From Psychrobacter immobilis (lineage in GTDB: Bacteria > Pseudomonadota > Gammaproteobacteria > Pseudomonadales > Moraxellaceae): 64,000 bases of DNA. Under the pieces are notes generated by a model. It saw only the letters and a program-made list of their open reading frames with translations. It was not told where the DNA came from and ran no database searches. Below, piece by piece: positions 47,131-56,368 of this stretch. The stretch's first letter is position 1; each line of letters starts with the position of its first letter. The DNA lies in the NCBI GenBank assembly GCA_904846265.1, contig CAJHAA010000002.1, positions 186,001 to 250,000 of the forward strand, written 5' to 3'. A program made the position numbers and the translations under genes.

Positions 47131-48708
47131 ATGATAGATAAAAGTTTATTAGATGCCATCAAAAGTTACAGCGAAAAAATGACTCGTCCAATTACCTTCA
47201 TATTGGGTAGTGGCGAACATAGCAAGCGTGCTGAGTTGATTGATTTTTTGACTAAAATCGCTGGCACCACAGATAAAATCAATTTTGATGCAACAGCAAC
47301 TGATGATAGCTTACCAAGTCCAATTAGCTTTAAAGTAGTCAGTCATGTCGATGGTGCATTGACTGATACGGGTATTGTTTTTAGTGGTATCCCCGGTGGT
47401 CATGAGTTTACCTCGCTGATTTTGGCTATTTTGCAAGCGGGTGGTCATACGCTAAAATTGGATGAAAGTATTCAAAAGCTGATTAAGCGTTTTAATAAGC
47501 CACTACAGTTTCAAACTTACGTGTCGCTATCTTGCCACAGTTGCCCAGAAGTGGTACAAGCGCTCAACCAGTTTGCACTATTGAACGATGGCATTAGCAA
47601 CGAGATGATTGATGGTGCTCTATTCCAAGAGCAGGTTGATGCTAATAACATCCAAGGTGTACCAGCGGTATTCTTAAATGGTAAACCGTTTGCCAATGGT
47701 CTCATCGATACGGCCAAATTGATTGGAAAGTTGCAAGAGCAATTTCCTGACTTGTTAGAAGAAGCTGATGACGATGCTGAGCAGTTAGAGCAGCAAGATG
47801 TGACGATTATTGGTGCAGGTCCAGCTGGCGTTGCCGCTGCAATTTATACCGCTCGTAAAGGCTTAAAAGTGACGATGGTTGCTGATCGTATCGGCGGACA
47901 GGTGAAAGACACGCAGGATATCGAAAACTTGATTTCTGTGCCTTTAACGACTGGTACTGAGCTGTCAGCGAACTTTGAAAAGCATTTGCGCGAATACGAT
48001 ATTACTTTAAAAGAGCACGTCAGCGTCAAAGAAATCAGTGAGACAGAAGATGAAAACTATCGCATTCATCTAAACACGGGTGAGACGTTTGAGACACGCA
48101 GTATTATCTTAGCGACGGGTGCTCAGTGGCGTAAGCTTGGTGTCCCGGGTGAAGAAGAAAACATCGGTAAAGGCGTGGCTTTCTGTGCGCACTGTGATGG
48201 CCCATTCTTTAAGGGTAAAGACATTGCTGTCGTCGGTGGTGGTAACTCTGGTATCGAAGCGGCATTAGATCTTGCTGGTATCGTGAAGCATGTGACCGTG
48301 CTTGAGTTCGCGGATGATTTAAAAGCGGATCAGGTATTGATTAACAAAGCCAAAGAGAAAGCCAATATCGAATTTATCACTGGCGCAGCGACGCAAGAAA
48401 TTAAAGCGACTGATGGTAAAGTGACTTCGATCGTTTATCAAGATCGCAGCACAGGTGATACTCATGAGCGTGACTTGGCAGGGGTGTTTGTACAGATCGG
48501 CTTAGTACCGAACTCTGCGTTTGTCAAAGGCTTTGTCGATTTAAATCGCTTTGGTGAGATTGAGATTGATGAGCGCTGCCGTACGGATCGTAAAGGTATT
48601 TTTGCTTGTGGTGACGTCACGACTGTGCCGTTTAAGCAAATCAACATTGCGATGGGCGAAGGTTCAAAAGCCGCATTATCGGCGTTTGAATATTTAGTTA
48701 TGCAGTAA
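47131..48708 (+). CDS. ahpF: Alkyl hydroperoxide reductase flavoprotein AhpF
   Basis: The 525-residue FAD-dependent disulfide reductase has an N-terminal double thioredoxin-fold domain with redox pair Cys135/Cys138 (CHSC) and a C-terminal thioredoxin-reductase part with FAD motif [10 protein letters not shown], the second pair Cys352/Cys355 (CAHC) and NADH motif [10 protein letters not shown]. It passes electrons from NADH to AhpC. GAGGAAC lies before the ATG. Length and motifs are normal. Confidence 0.97.
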   Translation: MIDKSLLDAIKSYSEKMTRPITFILGSGEHSKRAELIDFLTKIAGTTDKINFDATATDDSLPSPISFKVVSHVDGALTDTGIVFSGIPGGHEFTSLILAILQAGGHTLKLDESIQKLIKRFNKPLQFQTYVSLSCHSCPEVVQALNQFALLNDGISNEMIDGALFQEQVDANNIQGVPAVFLNGKPFANGLIDTAKLIGKLQEQFPDLLEEADDDAEQLEQQDVTIIGAGPAGVAAAIYTARKGLKVTMVADRIGGQVKDTQDIENLISVPLTTGTELSANFEKHLREYDITLKEHVSVKEISETEDENYRIHLNTGETFETRSIILATGAQWRKLGVPGEEENIGKGVAFCAHCDGPFFKGKDIAVVGGGNSGIEAALDLAGIVKHVTVLEFADDLKADQVLINKAKEKANIEFITGAATQEIKATDGKVTSIVYQDRSTGDTHERDLAGVFVQIGLVPNSAFVKGFVDLNRFGEIEIDERCRTDRKGIFACGDVTTVPFKQINIAMGEGSKAALSAFEYLVMQ

Positions 48709-48735
48709 GTTTGAAATTAGTTTGAATTTGAAAAG

Positions 48736-48760
48736 CCACCTCTTTTGAGGTGGTTTTTTT
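48736..48760 (+). terminator. Intrinsic terminator after ahpF
   Basis: CCACCTC (48736-48742) pairs with GAGGTGG (48747-48753) around TTTT, followed by eight T. Confidence 0.88.
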
Positions 48761-48804
48761 TGTGGGTGCTGATATACCGCTTGTTAAATTATATAAGTTG
48801 ACGT

Positions 48805-49683
48805 ATGTTCGTTAATATTTTTTATGAGAACTTAGTAGTGAAAAATAAATATGTAAGCAACAAAAATGATCATTGGGTTAAATGTCTGGTTTTTATATCG
48901 TTTATATTTAGTGTAACCAATGCTTATGCAGGGCAAACCGTCAATGAGATTCTGAATGAATACTATCCCATCTATAATGAGACAAAGCAGTGTCGAGGTA
49001 TTATGGCTAATGATGGCTCATCAGATGGCGAAGGCACACTTTATCAAAACGGTTACTGTATTAAAATTGATAGACAATTGAAGGTAGAAACTAGACAAGG
49101 CACAAGATTGTATGTATCGGTAACTGGCGACATAGGTTTTAATGAAGACGGTAGCCAAGCTTATGGGGCACACGTCTTTTCTGGTCTAGTAGGCATGTTT
49201 GTTCTAAAGCCACGAGGTTCAGGCTGGGAAGTAGAATCTGCCAATCCAGCGATGAATGCAGGTGCTTCTGGTAAAGGTCTAAAAGACTGGAAGCTGATAC
49301 AAGTTGCCCCTGATAAGTGGGGATTTATTAATATTCATAGTGACTCGCATTGGGTTCATTCAGGGTCAGCTTTTATTTTACTTACTCCAGACAAGAGTAA
49401 TATTAGAAGAAGCTGGGTAGAAGCCAAGTATGAACATTCTAATGGAGGATCTGGGTCAGCAGGAGGTTGTAGCAATCCTGATGCCAGTACTTGTACACTT
49501 TTAAAGGCTAAGCTAGGCGTTGATAAGAAGACGATAATTAATGGTTTTTATCCATTAGAGATTACGCTAAACGGTTTTGAAGATGATAAGGTATATAAAA
49601 ATCAAGTCTATCTTATTAAGTATCAGCCCCGATTAGGGTATCAAGTACCTAATGATTATCCAATGAAAGATGTCAGCTTTTGA
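48805..49683 (+). CDS. Secreted protein of unknown family, paralogue 1
   Basis: The open frame from ATG 48805 is 292 residues; a GTG at 48838 would start directly with a typical signal peptide (MKNKYVSN then a hydrophobic run ending NAYA), and I prefer it. The mature part is about 250 residues. Four cysteines (in KQCRG, GYCIKID, GGCSN, STCTLL) match cysteines in the next gene. Shared motifs include YYPIYNE, GLVGMFVLKP, ESANPAMNAG, KWGFINIHSD, NGFYPLE and PNDYP. I recognise no domain or catalytic motif. It is one of a tandem pair with the next gene. Confidence 0.75.
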   Translation: MFVNIFYENLVVKNKYVSNKNDHWVKCLVFISFIFSVTNAYAGQTVNEILNEYYPIYNETKQCRGIMANDGSSDGEGTLYQNGYCIKIDRQLKVETRQGTRLYVSVTGDIGFNEDGSQAYGAHVFSGLVGMFVLKPRGSGWEVESANPAMNAGASGKGLKDWKLIQVAPDKWGFINIHSDSHWVHSGSAFILLTPDKSNIRRSWVEAKYEHSNGGSGSAGGCSNPDASTCTLLKAKLGVDKKTIINGFYPLEITLNGFEDDKVYKNQVYLIKYQPRLGYQVPNDYPMKDVSF

Positions 49684-49760
49684 TTCATATTCATAACTAT
49701 ATTCGTGTTTCATAAAAATGAACGATAAAAATTTTGAGAGCTTCAAAGGAAGTATTTAAG

Positions 49761-50582
49761 ATGTTCAAATCTAATTTAGGATTACTCAGCTTAAGAAAAG
49801 TAGCGTTCCTTATTACAGTCACATTAATATGCGGTACAGCCTCTGCTGCTGATAGTGTGATGGATATCCTCAAGCCGTACTATCCGCTTTATAATGAAGC
49901 ATTAGGGTGTCATGGTGCGATTGCCCCTTCTGGTTCCGTCAATGGTTTAACTAGAGAGCCTTATATGACGGGCTATTGCATCGATATTGATAGGCAAAAG
50001 GTCATAGAGACGGATAAAGGTAAACGCTTATATATATTAATTACAGGTGATGTTAGCTTTGATGAAGATGGTGAAGAAGTTTTACGTGGTCATGCCGATA
50101 GTGGTTTAGTCGGTATGTTTGTTTTAAAGCCTAAGGGTGAAGGCTGGCAAGTTGAGTCGGCCAATCCTACTATGAATGCAGGCAGTAATGGTCTTGGTTT
50201 AGGTGGTTGGGATTTAGAACAGTTTGCGACAAATACGTGGGGCTTTATAAATGAGCATGGTGATACGCACCAAGGTTATTACAGTGATAGTCTTGTCATA
50301 TTGACACCTAGTGGCAGCGGTATTACACAGAGTTGGATAGGTATTAATTTTAATAACGAAAATGCGGGGAAATGCGAAGACGATATGTCAGAGTGTGATG
50401 ATGTCAAAGCTACTTTTACTGTTGATAGCAGTAGGGTAGTCAATGGGTTTTATCCTTTAGAACTAACCATCAATGGGCGGACAAAAGGTAAGGTATATAC
50501 TGATTTTGTTTATCGTATTCATTATCAAAAAGACAAAGGTTATATAGAGCCTAATGATTATCCTTTAAAAGATAACTACTAA
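49761..50582 (+). CDS. Secreted protein of unknown family, paralogue 2
   Basis: From the ATG at 49761, with AAAGGA 10 nt upstream, this is 273 residues; a TTG at 49734 is rejected. The signal peptide ends ASA|AD. It aligns with the preceding protein from end to end, with conserved cysteines (LGCHG, TGYCIDID, GKCEDD, SECDDV), GLVGMFVLKP, ESANPTMNAG, WGFINEHGD and NGFYPLE. The pair arose by tandem duplication and has diverged well. The function is unknown; the fold may be a disulfide-stabilised periplasmic beta-rich domain. An IS element follows 28 nt after the stop. Confidence 0.8.
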   Translation: MFKSNLGLLSLRKVAFLITVTLICGTASAADSVMDILKPYYPLYNEALGCHGAIAPSGSVNGLTREPYMTGYCIDIDRQKVIETDKGKRLYILITGDVSFDEDGEEVLRGHADSGLVGMFVLKPKGEGWQVESANPTMNAGSNGLGLGGWDLEQFATNTWGFINEHGDTHQGYYSDSLVILTPSGSGITQSWIGINFNNENAGKCEDDMSECDDVKATFTVDSSRVVNGFYPLELTINGRTKGKVYTDFVYRIHYQKDKGYIEPNDYPLKDNY

Positions 50583-50610
50583 GCTCGTTTCCAATGATTA
50601 ACTTTTAATC

Positions 50611-51912
50611 GAGAACATCCCAGATTCTGTGTAACTGCCATTTAGATTAAATGCTTACTGATACGGTCATCAGACATAATCATAAAACGATTCAAAGCAG
50701 ACGTCCAGTTACGAATGGGCATCGACCACTTTTTGGATGCCTGCTGGGTGGCTAAGTACACCACCTTGAATGCTGCCTGATCAGAGGGGAACACCTTACG
50801 CTTATTCACCGCCGTCCGAATCACACTGTTTAGCGACTCTATCGCATTGGTGGTATAAATCACTTTTCTGATGTCTTTAGGGTAGCCAAAGAACACCGTT
50901 AAGCCCTCCCAGTTATTGCGCCAAGACTTAACCACGTGCGGATAACTTTCGCCCCACACCTCATCAAAATGCTCGAGATTGGCCTCTGCTATCTCAAGCG
51001 TATCAGCACCATAAATTGCCTTTAAATCAGCCGCTACGGCCTTCTTATCCGTCCATGGCACAAACTTCATTGAATAGCGCACCATGTGTACGATACACAG
51101 CTGAACCTGTGCCTTTGGATAGACGGTGTTAATGGCATCAGGGAAGCCCTTTAAGCCATCGACACAGGCAATGAGGATATCTTGTACCCCTCGGTTTTGT
51201 AGTTCAGTGAGAACCCCTAGCCAGAACTTAGCCCCCTTATTCTCTGAGAGCCACATGCCAAGCAGCTCTTTTTTACCGTCAAGCCCCACGCCTAGCGCCA
51301 GATAGATAGCCTTGTTGATGATCTGCTTGTCTTGACGTACTTTAACAACAATGCAGTCTAAATAGACGATAGGATAAACACTGCTCAGCGGCCGGTTCTG
51401 CCAAGCGGTGATGTCCTCTAATATGTTATCGGTGACTCTTGAGACAAGAGAGCTTGAGATGTCGACATCGTAGAGCTCTTTAATGCTCTCTACAATCTCG
51501 GTGGTGGTTTGACCCTTGGCGTAAAGGAATATGATTTTATCATCGAGACCTGAGATACGGGTTTGATGCTTACTAACGAGTACAGGCTCAAAGTCACTAT
51601 GACGGTCTCTTGGGGTGGATATCTCAAGATCGCCTGTGTCACTGCGGACTGTCTTTTTAGTGTGTCCGTTGCGCTTGTTAGGCTTATCCGCCTTTTCATG
51701 TTTGGGGTAGCCGAGATGATCTTCCATCTCAGCCTCTAAGGCATTGTCGATAAACGACTGCATGAGCTCCTTCTGAAAGTCTTTGATGTCATCGAAGCTG
51801 TTCATGCTACCAGCCATTTGCTCGGCCAGTTTTTTAATGTCAGATTGAGTAGTCATTGCTTATTCTCCGGTTAGTGGATTATAAGCTGTTACACAGTTTT
51901 TAGGAAAGGCTC
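50611..51912 (-). mobile_element. Complete IS256-family insertion sequence
   Basis: The 1302-bp element carries one transposase gene. Its ends are imperfect inverted repeats of about 29 bp sharing GAG at the tips and CTGTGTAAC in the core (50611 inward and 51912 inward). It is flanked by near-identical 8-bp repeats, TTTTAATC (50603-50610) and TTCTAATC (51913-51920), the size expected for this family; one base differs. It appears intact and possibly active. Confidence 0.88.
50642..51856 (-). CDS. IS256-family (Mutator-type) transposase
   Basis: The 404-residue transposase has the DDE triad spread in the family fashion: first Asp in VYLDCIVVK, second Asp in IACVDGLKGFPDA, and Glu in YTTNAIESLNS. 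The conserved CIVHMVRYS segment is also present. The frame is uninterrupted and the length is usual for the family. It cuts and pastes or copies the element by binding the terminal repeats just outside the gene. Confidence 0.95.
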   Translation of the reverse strand: MTTQSDIKKLAEQMAGSMNSFDDIKDFQKELMQSFIDNALEAEMEDHLGYPKHEKADKPNKRNGHTKKTVRSDTGDLEISTPRDRHSDFEPVLVSKHQTRISGLDDKIIFLYAKGQTTTEIVESIKELYDVDISSSLVSRVTDNILEDITAWQNRPLSSVYPIVYLDCIVVKVRQDKQIINKAIYLALGVGLDGKKELLGMWLSENKGAKFWLGVLTELQNRGVQDILIACVDGLKGFPDAINTVYPKAQVQLCIVHMVRYSMKFVPWTDKKAVAADLKAIYGADTLEIAEANLEHFDEVWGESYPHVVKSWRNNWEGLTVFFGYPKDIRKVIYTTNAIESLNSVIRTAVNKRKVFPSDQAAFKVVYLATQQASKKWSMPIRNWTSALNRFMIMSDDRISKHLI

Positions 51913-51914
51913 TT

Positions 51915-52664
51915 CTAATCAGCCAACACCCCAACCACCGACAGTATCTCACCTGCTTCATCTTCTTTGATTACACGTGTCTCTTTTAACGCTGAATTGA
52001 TCCAAGCTTGTATATGAAGGTTGTTTAACATAGTCTCACAATACTGTTTGGTCGTTGGCTTCAATACTATGTCAGAGGCATCAGCATACGTTTGCAAACG
52101 TAGCACTACTGGTGCGAAAAAAGCATCGGCAGCCGTAAATGAGCCAAACAAGTAGCTGTCTGTTGCGCGATTTTTTAAACAATCCGCAAAAATCTCTTCT
52201 ATACGAGCGATATCATTTAAGCAGGCGTTACTTGGTTGTATCTTCGCCGTCGCTCGAATATTCATCGGCATCTCACTACGAATGCCTGTTAAACCTGAGT
52301 GCATCTCAGCGACGATACTTTGGCCATAGGCGCTATTTATTCTGGTGCTAGTATCACTCTTAGCATCAGTATCAGACTTCTTCAATCCTGTCCAAAGATC
52401 TAATTCTGTCAGATAGTCATTGGCATGAATGGTAATCGCTAAAGTATCCCAGACCGTGACTTTTTCATCATCTTGACCATAGACTAAAACTGGCACTTTG
52501 CCTGTTGGCGCATGCTCATCGAGAATGGCTGTCGCGGATGGATGAAACAGCTCAATCAGTTGCTCATCAAAATCAATATTAAAAGCTTTGAGTAATAGCC
52601 AAGCTCGTAATGACCATGACGAATAGTTTTTATTGCCGATGATGAGTAGCGGTTTTTGCATCAT
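51915..52664 (-). CDS. Glutathione S-transferase family protein
   Basis: The 249-residue protein has an N-terminal thioredoxin-like domain with NKNYSSWSLRAWLLLKA (catalytic Ser region), TGKVPVL (the cis-Pro that binds glutathione) and VWDTLAI, followed by a helical C-terminal domain. It would conjugate glutathione or act on glutathione persulfide-like compounds. Its stop codon (TAG, 51915-51917) lies inside the IS256 target repeat, so the element landed exactly at the end of the gene and left the frame intact. It lies next to the sulfur genes on the same strand, with a terminator between. Confidence 0.85.
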   Translation of the reverse strand: MMQKPLLIIGNKNYSSWSLRAWLLLKAFNIDFDEQLIELFHPSATAILDEHAPTGKVPVLVYGQDDEKVTVWDTLAITIHANDYLTELDLWTGLKKSDTDAKSDTSTRINSAYGQSIVAEMHSGLTGIRSEMPMNIRATAKIQPSNACLNDIARIEEIFADCLKNRATDSYLFGSFTAADAFFAPVVLRLQTYADASDIVLKPTTKQYCETMLNNLHIQAWINSALKETRVIKEDEAGEILSVVGVLAD

Positions 52665-52747
52665 AAAATCCTAGTGAGCTGTATAAGTAGTATTTTATTA
52701 TGTGCTCAATATTAAAAATTAACCAGTCTATAGTTCAGTAATTTCAA

Positions 52748-52785
52748 TAAAAAACGCCCATCCAAAATTTGGACGGGCGCTTTTT
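52748..52785 (-). terminator. Terminator after the rhodanese-like pair
   Basis: On the minus strand CGCCCGTCC (52779 to 52771) pairs with GGATGGGCG (52763 to 52755), with one G-T pair, followed by a T-run. It ends the transcript from the two rhodanese-like genes. Confidence 0.88.
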
Positions 52786-52814
52786 CAGCAGTAGTAATTA
52801 TATTTGAATCACTA

Positions 52815-53147
52815 TCAATCGTCTAATAAATCCATACGCTTTGCCGCTTCATAAATACCTGTTGAGCGGTTGCCAGTACGGCAAAAGATCAGCATTGGCT
52901 GTTCAGCTTGATTAAAGAAATCAGCAAATTCTTCGACATGGTTTTGATTAAGCTCACTACCAGCGAAAGACACTTCTTTATAAGCAAGACCTGCTTTTTT
53001 AGCAGCGGCCTCAATCTCAGCGCTGGTCGGTTGGTTCGGCTCTTCACCATCTGGACGGTTGTTGATAATGGTTTTAAAACCATTTTCAGCAATCATAGGT
53101 ACTTGATCAGGGGTGATTTGTCCGGTAATACTAAGTTGATGGCTCAT
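52815..53147 (-). CDS. Rhodanese-like sulfurtransferase (DUF442/TIGR01244), copy 1
   Basis: The 110-residue protein has the sulfur-carrying active-site loop FCRTGNRS with catalytic Cys, and upstream NNRPDGEEPNQP, a mark of the DUF442 family also called Blh N-terminal domain. It probably handles persulfide sulfur together with the dioxygenase and sensor encoded at 55.7-57.2 kb. It is paired with a paralogue upstream on the same strand. It is cytoplasmic. Confidence 0.87.
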   Translation of the reverse strand: MSHQLSITGQITPDQVPMIAENGFKTIINNRPDGEEPNQPTSAEIEAAAKKAGLAYKEVSFAGSELNQNHVEEFADFFNQAEQPMLIFCRTGNRSTGIYEAAKRMDLLDD

Positions 53148-53228
53148 AAGAGCTCCTTTTTATTTTTTAGCGTAAAAACGAAACTTTTGCGCTTGGATTA
53201 AAATATTTCAATAAGGTATAGCGGTTTT

Positions 53229-53555
53229 TTACAACAAACCTTGCATCAATGCGCTTTGATACAACAATTTAGCACGTGCACCGGTTCCGCAAAACATCAA
53301 TATCGGTTTAGGCATCGAGCGATAAAACGCCGCAAACTGCTCGACAGTCGCCATGCTCAAACGCTCATCATCAAACGGTAAATGATGATAAGTAAGGTTG
53401 GCTTTTGCCGTCGCACTGGTAAAGTCGCCGCTATTGGGCTGCGTTTCTGTCTCGGCATCAGGACGAATATTGAGCACGGAGCGGTAGCCAAGCTCAGCAA
53501 TCTTGGTGCATTGGCTTGGATAAATTTGCTTATAAATGGTTAAATTATCGGTCAT
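53229..53555 (-). CDS. Rhodanese-like sulfurtransferase (DUF442/TIGR01244), copy 2
   Basis: The 108-residue paralogue of the neighbouring gene has LNIRPDAETETQP and the loop MFCGTGARAK. The catalytic Cys is kept, but the first loop arginine is replaced by Gly. The substitution may alter substrate preference. It lies 81 nt upstream of copy 1 and in the same direction as the SulP gene 217 nt away. Confidence 0.82.
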   Translation of the reverse strand: MTDNLTIYKQIYPSQCTKIAELGYRSVLNIRPDAETETQPNSGDFTSATAKANLTYHHLPFDDERLSMATVEQFAAFYRSMPKPILMFCGTGARAKLLYQSALMQGLL

Positions 53556-53772
53556 AAGTAGCTTCGATCGCGTATATTAAAAGACGTTTGGAGGTATAGT
53601 ATTGTAGCTAAGCGCCATTTTATAAAGGCTGTACTTTAGGTATCTCTTCTAAAGGCTGTATTTTTTAAGGGCTTATACCAATTTAGCATAACACAGCTTT
53701 TATCATATCTATATTTTGTCACAGCATAATAATAAGTATGCTTGATTGAGCAACATATGTCTCACAGACCGA

Positions 53773-55482
53773 TTAGACATCTTTTAGCGCATTTACCGCA
53801 TCCATCGTGCTTAAATAAACTTGACCTGAGAGGGTGGTAATGACCGGAGTATGCTCGATAATGTCCATTACTGGCCCTTTAATAAAGCTAAAGTTTAAAT
53901 GTTTATTTTGGTTCAACAGTTCTTGATTGAGGCTAATCAGCATCTCTTGTCCGGTCAGGTCAATGTGATTGACCGCTGACATGATGAGTATGACCTCATG
54001 CGCTTCTGGATATTGCTGAGTGGCTTGTATGACCCTGCGATGGACGGATTCACTATTGCCAAAAAATAAGCTCTCATCGATACGCAGCATCAATAAATTG
54101 CTAAATGTCACTACATCGTGACGGTTTATATTGCGAAAATGCCCTGTGCCAGCTAGCTGACCAACCACAGCGACGTGCGGTTTACTCGATTGCCAAATGA
54201 GGCTAGCAAACGACACCATCAAACCAATCACCAAGCCAGTATTTAATCCAAATATCAATACGCCGATGAATGCCGCCAAAAAGCTGGCCGCATCTAGACG
54301 GTCGCGTTGCCATGCCGACTTCAAGGTTGCCATATCAATGAGACCGATGATCGATGCCATGATGGTTGCACCCAATAAAGCATAGGGAAGTGGTGCGAGT
54401 ACATTGCCAAAAGCGATTAAAGCAGCAATCATGACCAGCACGGTTACTAAACTTGCAACTGGTGTTTTGGCACCTGAGTCGGCATTGATAGCGGTGCGCG
54501 AAAAGCCACCAGCGACGGTAAAGCCTTGAAAAAAGCCACCCGCCATATTGGCAAGTCCCAGTCCAGTCAGCTCACTATTGGCGTTAAAAGCCTCACCGCG
54601 CAGGCGTGCATAGTTGCTGGCGACGGAGCTGCTAGAGACAAAGATAATCAATGCCATCAAACCTGCGCTAGGTAATAGATTCAGTGCTTCATCGAAGTCT
54701 GGTACATAGGGCAGGGTAAAGGTTGGTAAGCCTTGTGGAATACTACCAATCGTGGCCACGCCGTTCGTAGTCCAGTGTAAGCTGATGCTCAAAACAATCG
54801 CAATACCGAGCAAAATAAGCGGAAATAGTCGCTCAGCCCATTTGGCATAAGACACTGATAACCAGGATTTCCATAGCCATTTGCTACCGTAGCGATTGGC
54901 CACCAACAGTGCAAAAGCAATGACGCCAATAACTAAGGTTAGCGGATGTAGCTGGCGTGCATACATTTGCATACTTGATAGATAACCGATTAAGTTATTT
55001 CCCGCAATAGGAATCGCGGTCAGATATTTAAGCTGACTGATAAAAATTAATACGGCTGCACCACTGATAAAGCCTGCTGAAACGCCGCGACTGATAAACT
55101 GCATAATCCAGCCAAGTTTGAGCCGCCCTGCTAGCCATAACATTGTACCAACCATCAATGACAGCAAACTTGCCATCAATATATACTGCTGAGAGCCCTC
55201 TGTAGCATAAGGGTGCAGGCTGCTGGCTGTCATAATCGCTGTAATAGCGACAGGCCCTACTGCTTGCACATTACTCGATCCTATCCATGCATAGACCAGC
55301 ACGGGAACGATGGCCGCGTAGAGTCCATAGACGGGTGGCAATCCTGCCAATACCGCATAACCTAAGCTTTGTGGAATGACGAGCACCCCAACCACCAACC
55401 CAGCAACAACGTCAGTTGGCAAGGCAGACAGCTGGTATTGACGCAACCAAGCAGGAATCAGACGAGCGGCGATAGAAGGCAT
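53773..55482 (-). CDS. SulP-family anion permease with STAS domain
   Basis: The 569-residue protein has about 12 membrane helices, the SulP signatures VVGVLVIPQSLGYAVLAGLPPVYGL (in part) and SSVASNYARLRGE, and a C-terminal STAS domain from about 440 to 560. SulP carriers move sulfate, sulfite or bicarbonate; here the neighbours (sulfurtransferases, persulfide sensor, dioxygenase) suggest sulfite or sulfate export. It is divergent in context from the plus-strand dioxygenase gene and lies next to a MITE-like element. Confidence 0.9.
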   Translation of the reverse strand: MPSIAARLIPAWLRQYQLSALPTDVVAGLVVGVLVIPQSLGYAVLAGLPPVYGLYAAIVPVLVYAWIGSSNVQAVGPVAITAIMTASSLHPYATEGSQQYILMASLLSLMVGTMLWLAGRLKLGWIMQFISRGVSAGFISGAAVLIFISQLKYLTAIPIAGNNLIGYLSSMQMYARQLHPLTLVIGVIAFALLVANRYGSKWLWKSWLSVSYAKWAERLFPLILLGIAIVLSISLHWTTNGVATIGSIPQGLPTFTLPYVPDFDEALNLLPSAGLMALIIFVSSSSVASNYARLRGEAFNANSELTGLGLANMAGGFFQGFTVAGGFSRTAINADSGAKTPVASLVTVLVMIAALIAFGNVLAPLPYALLGATIMASIIGLIDMATLKSAWQRDRLDAASFLAAFIGVLIFGLNTGLVIGLMVSFASLIWQSSKPHVAVVGQLAGTGHFRNINRHDVVTFSNLLMLRIDESLFFGNSESVHRRVIQATQQYPEAHEVILIMSAVNHIDLTGQEMLISLNQELLNQNKHLNFSFIKGPVMDIIEHTPVITTLSGQVYLSTMDAVNALKDV

Positions 55483-55502
55483 AGCAATATGTCATCACAA
55501 TA

Positions 55503-55610
55503 TATAGTCAATCTTATATAAATCAGATACGGTGTCAGGCTCGCTTAGTCTACTATTTATAGTACTTTCGCTTGCCTTCCTTGTATCTAAACTATATTGA
55601 ACCGACTATA
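55503..55610. mobile_element. MITE-like element, copy 2 (108 bp)
   Basis: It begins TATAGTC and ends GACTATA with inverted repeats that include a shared GATAC motif, and matches the element at 10594-10700 in length, ends and internal landmarks (CTCGCTT, TTGCCTT). It lies in the promoter side of the SulP gene, 20 nt before its start codon. It has no coding capacity. Confidence 0.65.
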
Positions 55611-55720
55611 GTAGAAAAAATTGAATAAAAGAAAAGGTTAAATACAGCCAAGCGCTAAATTCATAAAGTTATGCTGAAAAATGACGCTAACAAGTGATGC
55701 TAAAAACGCAAGCCAACAAA

Positions 55721-56110
55721 CTAGCTATCAGTTTTGGCACAAAAGCGTTCATACAATAAATGTAACACCGCCAAGGCATCGTCACTGGCAATACTATAAT
55801 AAATTTGCTTGCCTTCGCGGCGGGTCGTCACCAGCGCATCTTTGCGTAGAATACCAAGCTGCTGTGACAAGCTTGGCTGACCAACACCGACTAAGCTTTC
55901 AAGCTCGCTGACGCAATATTCTCCTTGAGTCAACTGACATAAGAGTAATAAGCGATCAGGATGTGAAAGCGACTTTAATAGTTGGCTGGCTTGCATGGAC
56001 GCTTGCTGCATTTGCTCAGCAAGGTCTTTAGGGGCAAAGTCTGCTACGCTAGATGACGCATCATCAATGCTGGTAGTCGAGGTGCTCAATGCTGAAGTAG
56101 AAGTAGTCAG
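55721..56110 (-). CDS. bigR: ArsR-family persulfide sensor, BigR/SqrR type
   Basis: The winged-helix repressor has 122 residues from TTG 56089. The sensor cysteines are at 51 (LLLLCQL) and 117 (YERFCAK), 66 residues apart, exactly the spacing of SqrR Cys41/Cys107 and BigR Cys42/Cys108; a third Cys is at 59. Persulfides link the pair and release DNA. A better start may be the non-standard CTG at 56110, which has AAGGAG 6 nt upstream in frame; the end given here uses it. It represses its divergent neighbour and itself in related bacteria. Confidence 0.85.
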   Translation of the reverse strand: MTTSTSALSTSTTSIDDASSSVADFAPKDLAEQMQQASMQASQLLKSLSHPDRLLLLCQLTQGEYCVSELESLVGVGQPSLSQQLGILRKDALVTTRREGKQIYYSIASDDALAVLHLLYERFCAKTDS

Positions 56111-56119
56111 AGCAAGCTC

Positions 56120-56129
56120 CTTATATAAG
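56120..56129. promoter_or_regulatory. Candidate BigR operator palindrome
   Basis: CTTATATAAG is a perfect 10-bp palindrome next to the sensor gene start; a second TATATAA stretch lies near 56218. AT-rich palindromes of this kind bind ArsR-type sulfide sensors. It lies in the 258-nt divergent region that must control both genes. Confidence 0.35.
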
Positions 56130-56368
56130 ACATAATAAAAAATTTAGGATTAATAACTAAGATAGGATTAATTATCAATGATATTGCCACGGATAGCAAG
56201 TTATCGTTATTTACATTATATAAATTGATAAAATGTTAAATCGTTGCTATATTGGCATGCATCGTTGATAAATATGTGGCGGTCAATACGATAAGCTGAA
56301 GCCGGTGCATATTATACTGAACAATTTATCAAAAAATAAAATATTCATCTAAAAGCAAAGAGGTAGCC

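Noticed and set aside
53229..53555. Second rhodanese-like gene as a pseudogene
   Set aside because: The loop residue is changed, but the frame is full length, the catalytic Cys is kept and the spacing to copy 1 is operon-like.
55681..55911. 76-codon plus-strand open frame over the persulfide sensor gene
   Set aside because: It is antisense to the well-supported ArsR-family gene and has no ribosome site.
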